Below, piece after piece: positions 9,239 to 20,608 of a stretch of DNA of 64,000 bases. The position numbers and the translations under genes are program-made. Each line of letters starts with the position of its first letter. Within the stretch, counting starts at the first letter, position 1. Source of the DNA: CAWGMT01 sp963823675 (GTDB lineage: Bacteria; Planctomycetota; Planctomycetia; Isosphaerales; Isosphaeraceae); contig CAWGMT010000011.1 in the NCBI GenBank assembly GCA_963823675.1, positions 620,001 to 684,000 of the forward strand, read 5' to 3'. The notes under the pieces were generated by a model. The model saw only the letters and a program-made list of their open reading frames with translations. It was not told where the DNA came from and searched no databases.

Positions 9239-12200
9239 ATGCGCAGGGAATGGCGCAACGTCCTGGCGCTGGGGATTTTGTTCCAGACGGGAACAATTGG
9301 GGCGATTGCGCAAACTGATTCAACCAAAGAGCTTTTAGGATCTAATCGAGAGACGATTCGTCTGACCGTTGAACTAACCTGGGCGACCTCTCAAAAAGGC
9401 GGCGGTCAAGTTGAGGGCGTAGATGGGGAAGAAGCCGCTGATTCGGATCGCGAGTGTTTCCTCGAGCTGACCCAGGGACGTGTGATCGAAGTCGTTCCGT
9501 GGCGCAACGATGGACCGACAGGACCGCTCGGTCAGGGCTGGTTGGAGATGGCCAAGGGCCAAGGGCCGGCACCTGATGGGAGCTGGCGGCTTGGCAGGCA
9601 GCTAGTGGGGCGTGTTCGCGCGCGAATCGAGACGGCGCCCGAGGGCAGCTTGGTGGTGCGGTCAGGCGATCAGGCGGTGAGCGTTCCGCTGGCAGCCGTG
9701 ATGGACAAGGTTCAGCACACGCCACCGCAGGCGCCTCTGGTCGTAAGCGTCGAAAGGCTGAGTTGGGATTCGCTCAACGTCGATCTGGGCGAACCGGCCA
9801 GCGAGGGCATCGTCGCGCCGGGGACAATGGTTCCGGTGTCGATCGGGTGGAACATTCTGACGCCCGAAACGACCGACGTGGTGGTTCGGACGACTGCTGT
9901 TCTGCGGCCGATCCGGGGGAGCGAGGTCCGCTGGCGGGAGGAACAGCACGACCTGGTGCCATCCAATCGGCTGCGCCCGGCCGCGCGGGTCTGGAACGTC
10001 CCTGCGCCTCTGGCGGAAGGGACCTATATCCTGGAGATCAGAGCGACGTGGGAATCGGCGGTTCGCGACGGGACGCGGCTCGGGCGTTTGATCCGGCGCC
10101 GCAAGTCGACGTCGGTTTCGGGTTCGGCGATCCGGCGGGTGGCGTTTGTGGTGATCGATTCTCAGCGGGGGCCGGCGGCGGCGGCGGGGTCGTCCCGCCA
10201 GGGACACTCGCGCGAAGCCGAGGTCGATTCGCTCGATCTGTCGCGACTGCGCACGCGTCGATTGCTGGCATCGGGTCGTGCGCCGACCGCCGGGCTGGGC
10301 AAGTCGGCGTGGGCCGTGCCGCCGGAGGCCCTGATCGAGCCATCGCGTCGCGACCGGCTCCGCGGCTGGATCATGCATACCGGGGCCGAGGCCGCCAGGC
10401 TCGACGCGGTCGATGCCGCGGGCCTTGCCTGGTCGGCCGTGGGACTGAAGGTGTCGCACCCCGATCGCCCGCATCGACTGGCGCTCAAGATCACAGGCGG
10501 CGAGCCGGCGTCGCTCGGCGTTGCACTGGTCGAGCCCGGGGCCGGCATCGGCGGGTCGGCCCCCCCCAGGCTGCTGCTCGATGCCTGCGCCTCGGGGCCG
10601 CCCATCCTGCAAGACGGGCCGCCCGCGACCTTCACCTGGCTCGTCTGGCCGGGCGCATCCGAAATGGTCCTCGTACTGGTCAATCGAGGCTCCGACGCGC
10701 CCGTGCGCTTGGGGACGGTTACTCTGACCGAGCTGGACGAGGTGCCCCCGCCCCCCAGTATCGTCGAGCCGCGCACCAAGGCGACCCGGACTCTGGGTCT
10801 CTACCTGGCAGGGCCGAACGCGCTCGACCGCTTCGGCGGCGCGGTCAGTCTGCGCGATGCCGTGATTCCCGCCCAGAATCTCGCGAAATACCTCGGTTAC
10901 TGCGGGGCGACGGCGGTCGTCCTGCCTGAGGAGCTCGCCGACCGGTCGATGCGCCGCGCACTCGAGGGCCTGGCCGATGAAGACTCGACCGGCCCCGATC
11001 GGCTCCAGGTCGTGCGGAGGATCCTCAATCGACAAGGATATGCCACATGGCTGGAACTCCGTTTCGACAAGCCCGCCGCGCTCGCGGGTTTACCTCCCGC
11101 CGATTCGGCGCTCGCGCTCGAGCGCGGCCTGGTGCGGGTCGATCGGCAGGGCCGCCCCGACGGGCCGGCGTATCATCCGATCCATCCCGAAGTCCGCTCC
11201 GCCATGAAGGATCGGGTGGTCCAATGTCTCACTTCCAGTCAGAGACCCCGCGACGGTGGCGCGCCGGACGCCTGGACTGGCCTGGTGATTCGCATGGGAG
11301 CCGGGCCGACGCTCCTGGGAACGCCGGACACCGGTCTGGACGACGCCACGTTTGAGAGATTTGTCCGCGAGACCTTCAGCCCCGAGACAGCGCGCAGCAT
11401 CCCGGGCGTGGGGAATGCCGATCCCAACCGGTTTGCGGTGCGGTCGGATTATCTGGCGGGCGTCGGCCGCATGCCCTGGCTGACATGGCGGTCGCATGCA
11501 CTCGCCACGCTCTATGCCGAGCTTGCCGAAACCGCGCACAGGGCTACGCCCGGCACCGCGCTCGCCGTGGTCACGCCCGGCCTGAATTCCGGTCCCGCCG
11601 GAGCCGAGGCACGTCGCGTCGATCGCGCCGGTTTGACCCCCAGCCAGGCCTGGCGCTCGGTCGGCCTCGATCTGTCGAACTGGCCCAATGGATCGGAATC
11701 GCCACTGGTGCTCCGTGGCATTGCGCTATCCAATGATGCGCTGGCCCACGACCTGGCCACTAGCTTCGACCTCGATAGCCTGGTCGCCGCACGTGCGCAG
11801 GATGGCCTGCTCTTGACCATCGACGGCGACTCACCCGCCGACTCGCCGGCCGCTCCCAGTTCCGCATTCCCTTTTTCAGCCGATGATCCCGGATCGGGCC
11901 GGATCGCCGGCGACGGATCGCCGCACTGGGCCAGCGCGCCCGACGGTCTGGCTGAGCGCGTTACCGCTGGGCGACGGTCCAACCGCTGACGAGCCCTTGG
12001 GGCATGCCCTGGCCGCGCTGGATGCGCGCTGCGTGTTCCTGGCGGAAAAGGCCATCGCCGGCCATGAGGACCGGATCCGACGCTTCGCCGGTGTCCTCCG
12101 CGCACTACCCGCCTGGCCCGCGGTGAAGCAGAGCGACCGGCGCGACCCCAGTTCCCGGCAATTTGGCGTGACCGTGCTGACCATGAGTGACGAGACCCAG

Positions 12201-13274
12201 ACCTTCCTGGAGATCGCCAACGACTCTCCGTACCCGATTCGAGTCGGCGGCGTGCTGGAGGCTCCCGATCTTGCGGCCGTCGACGATGTCGGCCGCGGCT
12301 TGCGGCTCTTGCCGCTCAAGGAAGCCGGCAGCCGGCACCTGGTCCTCGACCTTCTACCGTTCGGCGCGGCGGCGGTGAGGGTAGCGGCCCCTCGGGCCCA
12401 GCTTTCCTCGGTTGTTCCTTATCCATCTCCGGCAATCCTGACCAGCATGCAGGCCCAGTTCAATGAGCTTTCGGGCCAACTGGCGCGACTCAATCGCGGC
12501 CTCGCGGCGGTCCCCGCCGAACCGCCGAATCCAGGTTTCGAGCCCGAGCCGGCGCACACTTCTTCCGTGGCCGCCGGCCGCGGAGCAGCGGGCGGAAGCC
12601 CGGCCCCGCCGGGCAGCGAGCCATCCGTGCCCCGAGGCTGGCACCGGTCGGGCGACTCGCCCGCGACCGACACCATCGTGATCGATCGCGACAACCCACA
12701 CTCGGGAAAAGGCAGCCTGCGGCTGTCGGCCGACCAGGCACCGGCATCGGCCGTGAGCGAGCCGTTTGTGCCCAATGTGCAATCGAGCATGACGGTCCAG
12801 GCCTTCTTCCGGGGCTCCCGGCCCGGCGCCAGGGTTCGGGTCTGGATCGAAGGAGAATCCGGCGGGCGTCCCTACGTTCGCCGCACCGAGCTTGAACTCT
12901 CTGCCGAATGGGAAGCTCGCGCGGTCCGCGCTTCGGACCTGCCTGCCGGAGGCTTGGATTCCGTCCGGCTACGGTTCGAGCTGGATGCGCCCGGTGTTCT
13001 CTGGGTCGACGACCTTCGTGTGGTGAACGAGCCGTCCTCCAAATCCTTGCGGCTGAACACTCAGCACACCTTGCTGGCGGCGCTCCAGGCCTACCGCGAG
13101 CAGCGCTACGCCGACTTCGCCCGCCTGGCTGGCTCGCACTGGATCCGCCAGGCGAGCGCCTCGGCGGTCAGCCGGCTCGCCAGGAGCAACGCCCCGGCGC
13201 CGTCAACCGGTTCCGGCGGTTCGCGCCCGGGAGAGGCCGCTTCTCCCCTACCGCCTGAACGCAAGCTGCGGTAA
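9239..13274 (+). CDS. Large exported protein of unknown function, possible glycoside-hydrolase-like and CBM-like parts, frameshifted
   Basis: I recognise no named family with confidence. ATG 9239 gives a clear signal peptide (MRREWR followed by NVLALGILFQTGTIGAIAQ). The protein is about 1,340 residues. The N-terminal half is beta-rich. The middle (about 10780-11800: LGLYLAGPNALDRFGG, AQNLAKYLGYCGATAVVLPEE, WLELRFDKP) resembles the TIM-barrel glycosidase-like proteins of planctomycetes. The C-terminal segment (about 12535-13050: RGWHRSGD, NPHSGKGSLRLSAD, GVLWVDDLRV) has the outline of a CBM4/9-type jelly roll. A frameshift near 11940 joins HWAS to RPTVWLSALPLGDGP. The next gene encodes a sugar-isomerase-like protein 71 bases on, so carbohydrate processing outside the cytoplasm is a reasonable but unproven guess. 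Confidence 0.6.
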
Positions 13275-13345
13275 GATCGTGCGGAAACGAAACCGGACGA
13301 ATCGGCGGAGCGAGACCCCCATCGGGTCGATCACAGGAGGGTCCG

Positions 13346-14117
13346 ATGTTTGTCGCTTGCAGCACGCTGTGCTTTGCGCGGGAGTCGCTGGAGATGGCTC
13401 TCCACCAGATCGCCGAGCTGGAATTTGACAAGTTCGAGCTGGCCTTGGTCGAGAATAGCCGCCATCTGGGGGTGTCGGAGGTGGGTGACAACCCCGAAGC
13501 CGCCCTCCATCGGCTGCGGCAAGGCCCGGCCTTGATCCCATCCTCCATCCAAATCGACTTGCGCCTCCGCGGATTCGACCGATCTCTTGAGTCGCAAGCG
13601 GTTCGACGGGCTTTGCCGGTTCGCCAAGTCGCTCAACATCGCCGTACTGACGATTCATGCGGCTCCCTTGGCCACGCCCTTTGCCGACGAGGTCAAGCGG
13701 CTGAGCCCGCTCGTGACCACGGCCATGTGCGAGGGCCTGGTGCTGGCCCTTTTGACCCACTCCGAGGCCCTGACCGGCGACCCGCAGATCGCCGTAGAGC
13801 TTTGCCAGGCTCTCCCGGGTCTGGGCCTGACGCTCGATCCCAGCCACTACCTGCAAAACCCCCATCCCAACGTCGACTACGACGCGGTGTTCCCATTCGT
13901 TCAAAACGTCCACCTGCGGGATACCGGCGTGGGACCGGGCGACTTCCAGGTTCGCGTCGGCCAGGGCCAGATCGAATACGCCCGGATCGTCAACCTGCTC
14001 CAGCGGCACTGCTATGATCGCGGCCTGACAGTCGCGATCATCGACCGCGTGGACAACCCGTTCGACCGCGAGGTTGAAGTCCGCAAGCTCAAATTGCTGC
14101 TCGAGACGTTGATCTGA
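13346..14117 (+). CDS. Sugar phosphate isomerase/epimerase-like TIM barrel (AP-endonuclease 2 superfamily), frameshifted
   Basis: The ATG at 13346 follows an excellent ribosome binding site (AGGAGGG). The N-terminus MFVACSTLCFARESLEMAL opens a TIM barrel of the xylose-isomerase-like family. Later blocks include TIHAAPLATPF, GLTLDPSHYLQNPHP (metal-ligand Asp/His region) and VQNVHLRDTGVG (His-x-Arg-Asp). The frame changes near 13575, between QIDLRLRGFDRS and SRKRFDGLCRFAKSLN, giving about 256 residues in all, a little short for the family (250-300). Family members isomerise or epimerise sugars or inositols; the substrate here is unknown. The end is 1 base from the convergent kinase gene. Confidence 0.75.
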
Positions 14118-17100
14118 TCATTCCACCAGTCCCCACTGGTAGAGCTCGCGCTGGATCAGCTCGAGATCCCAGACCTCGACCAAGGGATCACTCCCCTGGC
14201 TGGCCAGCCGGCGGCCCTGAGGATCGAACACCAGGGTGAAGAGCCCGCGGTGGCCCGGCAAGTTCAGCCGGCGCCGGGGCCGGCTCGGTTGATCCAGCGA
14301 CCAGACCGAGATCATTCCTTCCTGTTGCGAGCCGACGGCGAGGCTGCGTCCATCCGGCGAAAAGGCGAGGGCCAGGAAGAAGCTTGCGGCCTGATCGCCG
14401 GGCGGCTTGATCCGTCCCACGACGGTCAAGTGCTTCGTTTCGACCAGGAGGACGGCTCCACTGCGGTCCGCAACGGCCAGCAACGTCCCGTCAGGGCAAA
14501 GGGCCATTGTATTGATCCCACCCTCCGCGACCGGCAGCGGCCAGCGGACCTCGCGTGCACTGGCCTCGGGGGCCGCCGCTTTCGTTTCGAGTTCCCAGAC
14601 GTGCGGCTGGCTGCTCAGGTCGATCAGGTAAAGTCTCCGGCCGTCCGGGGCAATCTGAATCGTCCGATACCGCAGCGATGGATTGTCAGGCCCTCCCGGG
14701 GCGGTGCGGCGCGTGCCGCTGGGCGGGGAGGCCGCGACTTGAGCCGCCGGCTGCCCCGGCACGACGACGGGGATCAGCCGCTCGGGCGTCTCGCAGCGCC
14801 ACAGGAAGACGGCCGCCGATCGAACAACGGCCATGATGCTTCCATCGGGCGTCCGGGCCACCGGTGACATCCGCATCATCCCGAACCACCCGAGCCCCGG
14901 GCCGCGCAGCGCGGTCGGGTAAGGCACCTCGATTGCGGGGGGTGCCTGATTCGAGGTTGTACGCGCGGGCCAGATCCGCAATCCCAGGCTATCGACGGCA
15001 ATCAATCGCCCTTCCGCGTCGAAACCAACCACGGCCGGGCGCCCGATGTCCCGCTCTCGGTTATTGCCGCGGTCAGGGCCGCGCCGGCCCTGGTTTTCGC
15101 GACCGGCCACGGCGCGCCGTGGTGTCAACGACGGCTCCGGTCGAATCGCGTTGATGTCCGGGCAGCGGCCGGGCTGCCAGAACCAGATGCCGCCGTCCCA
15201 GGTTCCGCCGGCCAGGATCCCCTCGCGGTTGAAGGCGAGCGACGAGGGCCGCCGTTCGTTGTCGAACCCGCTGAGCTGGGTTCGCGCCGCCGAATCGACC
15301 ACGGTCCAGAGCGATGTGACCGATGTTCTTCCCGCCGCGGCGATGGTTCGACCATGCGCCCCGAAAGCCAGATCGGCAACTGGCTCGGAGGTCGGGAGGG
15401 CAGCGACCAACGTAAGAGCCACCGGGTCCCAAAGCTCGGTCGGTCCCCGGCCGATCAAGGCGAGCAGCCTGCCCTGGGGGCTGAAGCGCATCTGCGAGGT
15501 GAAGGTTTGGCCGGAAGGCGGCAAGTTCGCCAGCGACTTCTCGGTATCGAGGTCCCAGAGTCGCACCGCGCCGCCGCCCGTGCTGCGTCCCGAGGTCGCC
15601 AGCAGCGAGTTCGGACCGATCGCCAGCGCGCCGAGCTCGGTCTGGGTCTCGATTTCGCCACGTCGTTGCTGGAGCGGTCCTTGGTCGAACCGCAAGGGCG
15701 CCCCGTCCACCCCCGAAAAGAGCCTTACCCTCGTGCCCTGTAGCGCGGCGACGGCGACAATCTTGCCATCCGGACTGATGGCGACCAAGGGGAAACTCGG
15801 CCGGGGCGACGGCCCCGGTCGCGACCACGGGAGCCTGGCAACAGGCTGATCCAGATGGTCGAGGTCCCAGAGGTTGACATGGTATTGGTATCCCACGTGG
15901 ATCCCGGGAAGCGCCGAAAGCGGCGCGCCGTCCACGAGGGCGAGCAGAACGTTCTCATCGATGACGACGAACGACTCGATCGTGACCAGGCGCTCTCCGC
16001 CGGGATCGGCGACCAAGCCCAGCAGCTCGGAGCCGGGCCGAAGCACGGTCCGAAGCGTGGCTCCTGAAAGTGCGTCAATCAGCCGGAACCCCTTCCCATC
16101 AGGCAAGACGACGGCCAGGGCATGACCGGCCAGCGCCAGCCGCTGGCTGCTCCAGGGAAGGGGCCGGCGCGGGCCCGGCGGAATAGCGCCGCTGACGCGC
16201 CGCGCGGCGTGTTTGCTCCGGAGCCCGCCGCCGAATTGGCTCCCTGGCCCGGTTCGGCTCGTTCGCCGGCCGGTGCATCGGTCCCGTTCGACTCGGTTCC
16301 GGCCTGGGAAGGCGGTAGATCGGGCGCCGCGCCGGTGCCCAGGCGCAACGACACCGAATCCAGCCGGCGGCGCTGCACGAGATCCCACAAGTCGAGCCGC
16401 TCGCCGAGCCGCTCGCCGTCGTCGGCAAGAGCCGCCAGCCGGTTGCTCTCCGGCCCGACGACCACGCCCAGGACGCGCCCAGTGCCGATGTCGCTTTCGT
16501 GGTTCTCGACCGAGCGCAGGACCAGGAGCTCGACGGCTGCGTCCCGAAATTCCGATCGAACCTGGGCGTTGGGGTTGTACTCGACCGCCTTCTGGATCAA
16601 CTTCAGTCCGCGGGCGCGCCGGTCGGGCAGGTTCGTCGAGCGCAAAAGCGTCGCTTCCGACAGGTATTGCTTCAAGAGCGCGTCCTGGGTCTTCCGATTG
16701 GCCTGCTCGGTGTCTTTTAAGGCCTCGTTCGTTCTGTACTGAGCTTGAATTGCCGCATCGCGGGCGGCGACGACGCGCAAGTACGCGAAGGTCGCGATGG
16801 CCAGAATCGCCGCGGCGGCGGTCGCCGTCACGCTGGTGATGCCCGGATGCCGGCACGCCACCCGCCATAGCCGTCCCACCGGGCTGATCCGCCGCGCCTT
16901 GACCGGCTCGCGATTGAGAAACCTCGCCAGATCGGCGGCCAGATCGGCGGCCGTCGCGTAGCGGTCCGCGGGTCGCTTGGCCAGTGCTTTGAGAACGATC
17001 GTTTCCAGGTCGCGCGGGATGTGCGAATCGAGCATGCGCGGCGAGAGCGGCTCTTTCTGGCCGATCTGGTCGATCAGCTCGGAGGCAGACTTGCCGTCGA

Positions 17101-18442
17101 ACGGCGGCCGAAGGGTCATCAGCTCATAAAGCGTTGCCCCCAGGCTGTAGACGTCGGTCCGGCCGTCGATCGCGCCGGTGCGCGCCTGTTCGGGGCTCAT
17201 GTACCGCGGAGTGCCCAGCAGGCTATCATGGTGGGTGATGCCGGGATCAGCCAGCCGGCGAGCCAGTCCAAAGTCGGTGACCCAGATCGTTCCCCTGCCA
17301 TCGATCAAGAGGTTCGAGGGTTTGACGTCGCGATGGATCACACCTTGATGGTGGGCATGAGCCAGAGCATCGGCCGCCTGGAAGCCGGCGGAGGCGATCC
17401 AGCGAAAGTAGGCCGTTCCTCGGGGCGGATCAAACGGCGGCGGTTCGTTCTCGCGGGACCGCGATCCGGACTCGGAGCTCGTCAGGGTTCGTAGCGAATT
17501 CGGGCTGGACGCCCGGCCGGCGCCGTTCCCTGCCGCATCGTGGTCGGGATCGCTCGCCCGCCGGCTTCCGGTGCCCCAGGACGCCGTCGAGTCACCCAGC
17601 TCGCTGCGGGCGTTGACACCACTCGGCGCGCCCGTGTGGCCGGCCCGCAACGAGCCGTTCCGGGGATCGCCTGAGCCCTGGCCCACCTCGATATACCGTG
17701 GCTGCCGCCAGGGCCATCCGGATGACACCCGCACCCAGAGCCGGCTGACCCTCGAGCCGCTCGCCGACGCTGCCGCGACCGCCGCACTGTCCCGGAACAG
17801 CGCACCCGCGGCGGCTTCGGCCCCGCCCGCGGCCTGCGGGCGGGTGCGCCGCAGGTGTCGGAGCACGCAATCCAGGCCGCTGCCCTCGATGCGCTGCATG
17901 GCGTAATAGCACAGGCCGCCGACCTGGCCGACGTCGAAAACGGGAACGATGTGGGTGTGATGCAGCCCCGCGGCGGTGCGGGCTTCGTTGAGAAATCGCC
18001 GCCGCGCCGAGGAATCGGGCGCGGCATGAGTGCCGAGCACCTTGAGCGCGACCGGCCGGTCCAGCCCGACGTGCACGGCCTCGTAAACGGTACCCATGCC
18101 GCCGCGCCCCAGCTCGCGGACGACGCGATAGCCCGCGATTCGCCGGCCCGATTCGATGCGGCGCTCAAGCCCCAAGCCCCGGCCCCCGCCCGAGCCGCCC
18201 GCCGATCCCAAGCCCAGCAGGCCGTGGACCAGCTCAAGCCCCTCCAGGGCCGCCTTCACATCGTCTTTGAGCTCGGCGTAACGCCCGGCGAATTCCTCGA
18301 TGTCCGGCGGCCGGCCCTGCTCGGCCACGGCGAGGTAAGCCTCGACCGCCTCACCCACGCGCTCGTCGTCGTCGCTTGAGTCCGCGGGCGAAGGCTCCCT
18401 CTTGTCGTCGTCCTCATCGTCAATCGGCTGAACCATCGTCAT
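14118..18442 (-). CDS. Ser/Thr protein kinase with C-terminal WD40 repeats, frameshifted
   Basis: This is a Hanks-type kinase of about 1,440 residues. An acidic N-terminal region is followed by the kinase: glycine loop LGRGGMGTVYEA, VALKVLG (catalytic Lys), HRDVKPSNLLID (catalytic loop), DFGLAR, and SPEQAR in the activation segment. About 140 low-complexity residues (Ala/Ser/Gly-rich) are inserted between the C-helix region and the catalytic loop. One membrane helix (ITSVTATAAAAILAIATFAYL) follows, then a coiled linker and WD40-like repeats (VRLWDLDTE, ISVWSLD, VEVWDLE) to the stop. A frameshift near 16150 joins the two halves. The start ATG overlaps the end of the upstream ECF sigma gene by 23 bases, so the two are probably translationally coupled. 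Confidence 0.85.
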
Positions 18443-19085
18443 ACCTCAAGAGGCCCCCCGGCGGTCCTTCCAGCGAGCGTTTCAGCCGCTTCAACCCTCG
18501 CGCCCAGATCCCGCGGACCGACTTGCGGCTCAAGCCCATGCGTTCGCCAATAGCCTCGAACGAGAGATTCTCGGTGCCGTAGAGCCAGAGAACATCGGCC
18601 TCGGGCACCGGCAAGGCGGCCAGGGCGTCGGCCAGAAGCACAATCTGCTCGCGCCGACTGACCTCCTGGCTGGGGCTGGTCTGGCTCAGGGCCAGCATGT
18701 CAACCAACCGGCCGCTGTCCTCGCCGCCGCGGAACCGCCCGGCCGCATCGGGCGACGCATCCAGCGGCACCGCCGTGGCCGCGCCCGCCCGCTTGGCCCG
18801 GCTGTGATACCGGCCCAGATCGGCGAGCTTCTGGCCCACCAGCCGCCGCAGCCACCCCACGAGCGCGGCCTCGTTCTGACCGGTAAACTGGGGAAACTGC
18901 CGCACCACCTCGACGAGTGCCTCCTGAACCACGTCCGACAGCTCGACCCGTTCGCGCAGCCGCGGGCCCAGTCCCGTACGCACCACCATTCGCAAGTAGT
19001 TTCGATACAGCGCGCACAGTTCCCCCAGCGCTTCGCTCTCACCGGCGCGTGCCTTCGACAGCAGCTCAAGCGGTCCGTCGGCCAT
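18420..19085 (-). CDS. ECF RNA polymerase sigma factor of the planctomycete kinase-linked type
   Basis: The protein of about 221 residues has sigma region 2 (SEALGELCALYRNYLRMVVR, ELSDVVQEALVEVVRQF) and region 4 (LPVPEADVLWLYGTENLSFEAIGERMGLSRKSVRGIWARGLKRLKR, a clear helix-turn-helix). I prefer the ATG giving MADGPLELL; an ATG 13 codons upstream (MTPIGLGEREPKL) is also possible. No anti-sigma gene lies next to it. The downstream gene is a membrane kinase whose start overlaps its end. ECF factors paired with Ser/Thr kinases are known in planctomycetes, and control by phosphorylation is the likely model. Confidence 0.9.
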   Translation of the reverse strand: MADGPLELLSKARAGESEALGELCALYRNYLRMVVRTGLGPRLRERVELSDVVQEALVEVVRQFPQFTGQNEAALVGWLRRLVGQKLADLGRYHSRAKRAGAATAVPLDASPDAAGRFRGGEDSGRLVDMLALSQTSPSQEVSRREQIVLLADALAALPVPEADVLWLYGTENLSFEAIGERMGLSRKSVRGIWARGLKRLKRSLEGPPGGLLRYDDGSAD

Positions 19086-19233
19086 CAGCTTCGGCTCTCG
19101 CTCTCCCAATCCAATAGGCGTCAATTGGCCCGCTGCCGGACCCGGTTGTTCCCAGGATCAAGTCGGACGATGTCGCACTTCCCCTCCGGACTTCATTCTA
19201 CCAAACATCTCGCTCGCCGTGCGACGCCGCCGC

Positions 19234-20227
19234 TCACGGACCGGGCGTGGGTGCGCGTGGTTGCGTGAGTGGCGTGCGTGCCAGTGCAATCAGGGCTGGA
19301 AGGTTCCGCACCATGAAGCGCACGAGCCAGCGCAGCAAGATCCAGCCGAGGACCGCGAAGACCAGCAAGACCGGAATCCAGAGCGCCCAGTTCACCGCCC
19401 AGAGCACCAGGGACTTGCCCAGATTGACGAGGCTCAAGAGCGAGGCATTCCACGTTCGGGAAATCTGGGTCGGAAAGTCGGCGGCCACCGGCGGCGCCGG
19501 CGCGTACTTTTCCCGCTCGCGGACATTCAGCGTCAGGGTTGCCAGCGACGAAAGGTTTTCCAGGACTCGGATCCTGCCCTCGAGCTGCTCGATCTCACCC
19601 CGCACGCGGCTCAACTCGATTTCAATTTTGAGCACGTCTTCGAGTTTGCCCGAGCGTTCCTGGAGGATCTTGTTGAGTGTCTGCTCCTCGACCCTCTTGT
19701 TCTTGATTCGCGCCTCGATGTCGTAATATTGCTCGGTGACGTCTTGCGACGTGCGGTTGTTGCGTTCCGTCTCGCCCAGCAAAACGAGCGACGCGACCAG
19801 GGATTCGAATTGTTCGACGGGGACGCGAATCTTCCAGCGCATCGAGCGCTGCGATCCGGGCGATCCGGTCACATTCTGTTCGGCGATGTAACCCCGTGCA
19901 TTCTCAACCAGGCCGGCAACCTTCCTGGCAACCGGGTCGAACGCTCTCAACGATCAGGTCGATCTGGGCGTCGTAGATGATCTTGCGGGCGACCGCCGGT
20001 GCGGGGCCAGCCTGGGTTCCAACGAGCAAGGCGGCGGCCCCATCCGTGAGTATGGTTCGCTGTTTCAAACCGGAGGCGTCAGACCCGGATGGTGGGGCCG
20101 GAGCCATCGCCGCCGAACGTTTGGCCTTGGCGAGCGAGGCGGATTCAGAATATCGGCTCGCCTCGTCCGCACCGCAGCCGATGAGAGGCAGGACCAGGAA
20201 CGCCGAGAGGGACCTGAAGATTTTCAT
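19234..20227 (-). CDS. DUF4349 lipoprotein, frameshifted
   Basis: The N-terminus is a lipoprotein signal with lipobox LPLIGC (Cys18). The DUF4349 core includes YDAQIDLIVESV, then after a frameshift near 19935 ARKVAGLVENARGYIAEQNVTG and MRWKIRVPVEQFESLVASL. A long coiled coil follows (RIKNKRVEEQTLNKILQ ... VLKIEIELSRVRGEIEQLEGRI), and a C-terminal membrane helix (LVLWAVNWALWIPVLLVFAVLGW). The length of about 330 residues fits the family, whose function is unknown; an envelope role is inferred. It is on the same strand as the ECF-kinase pair but 149 bases from it. Confidence 0.8.
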
Positions 20228-20392
20228 GATGTGCGAGCCTCGCGATGAACGGGCGATGCATGGTAAAGGATCCGCGGCGGATCGAATACTGCACTATTCA
20301 TTATGACGAGTGACGAGGCTTAAACTTAGTGCCCGGTGCCAGTTTTTGTGTCTCACGGTTGAAATGCCTGCGCCATTTGCTGCCTGGAGGTA

Positions 20393-20542
20393 TTAGCGCG
20401 CCAGTCGTTTCGAGATGACTTCCTCGATGAACTCTTTGGCAGCCCGGGTCGGAGACAGTTCATCGTAACAGTTCATACACGCCGACTCGTCGTATCTGCG
20501 ACCACATTGCGGACACGCACTGGTCGTGATAACGTGAGGCAA
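20393..20542 (-). CDS. Possible small zinc-ribbon protein, about 49 residues
   Basis: A short open frame reads SACPQCGRRYDESACMNCYDELSPTRAAKEFIEEVISKRLAR and stops at 20393. Two CxxC pairs (CPQC and CMNC) spaced like a zinc ribbon, then a charged helix, look like a genuine protein. The start is uncertain: a TTG at 20540-20542 is the best I see, with no strong ribosome binding site, and the frame is open further upstream to an in-frame stop. It is divergent from tldD, filling the gap between the DUF4349 gene and tldD. No function can be assigned. Confidence 0.4.
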   Translation of the reverse strand: MPHVITTSACPQCGRRYDESACMNCYDELSPTRAAKEFIEEVISKRLAR

Positions 20543-20608
20543 CCCAGGGGCGGCCCGAAGCGCAAGGCTCGCCCTCTACAGGCCGTCGTCAAGAAGGAGA
20601 GTTTCGCG

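Noticed and set aside
9662..11035. Minus-strand open frame of about 457 residues opposite the exported protein
   Set aside because: Low-complexity Arg/Pro-rich sequence typical of GC-rich antisense frames; the plus-strand gene has the signal peptide.
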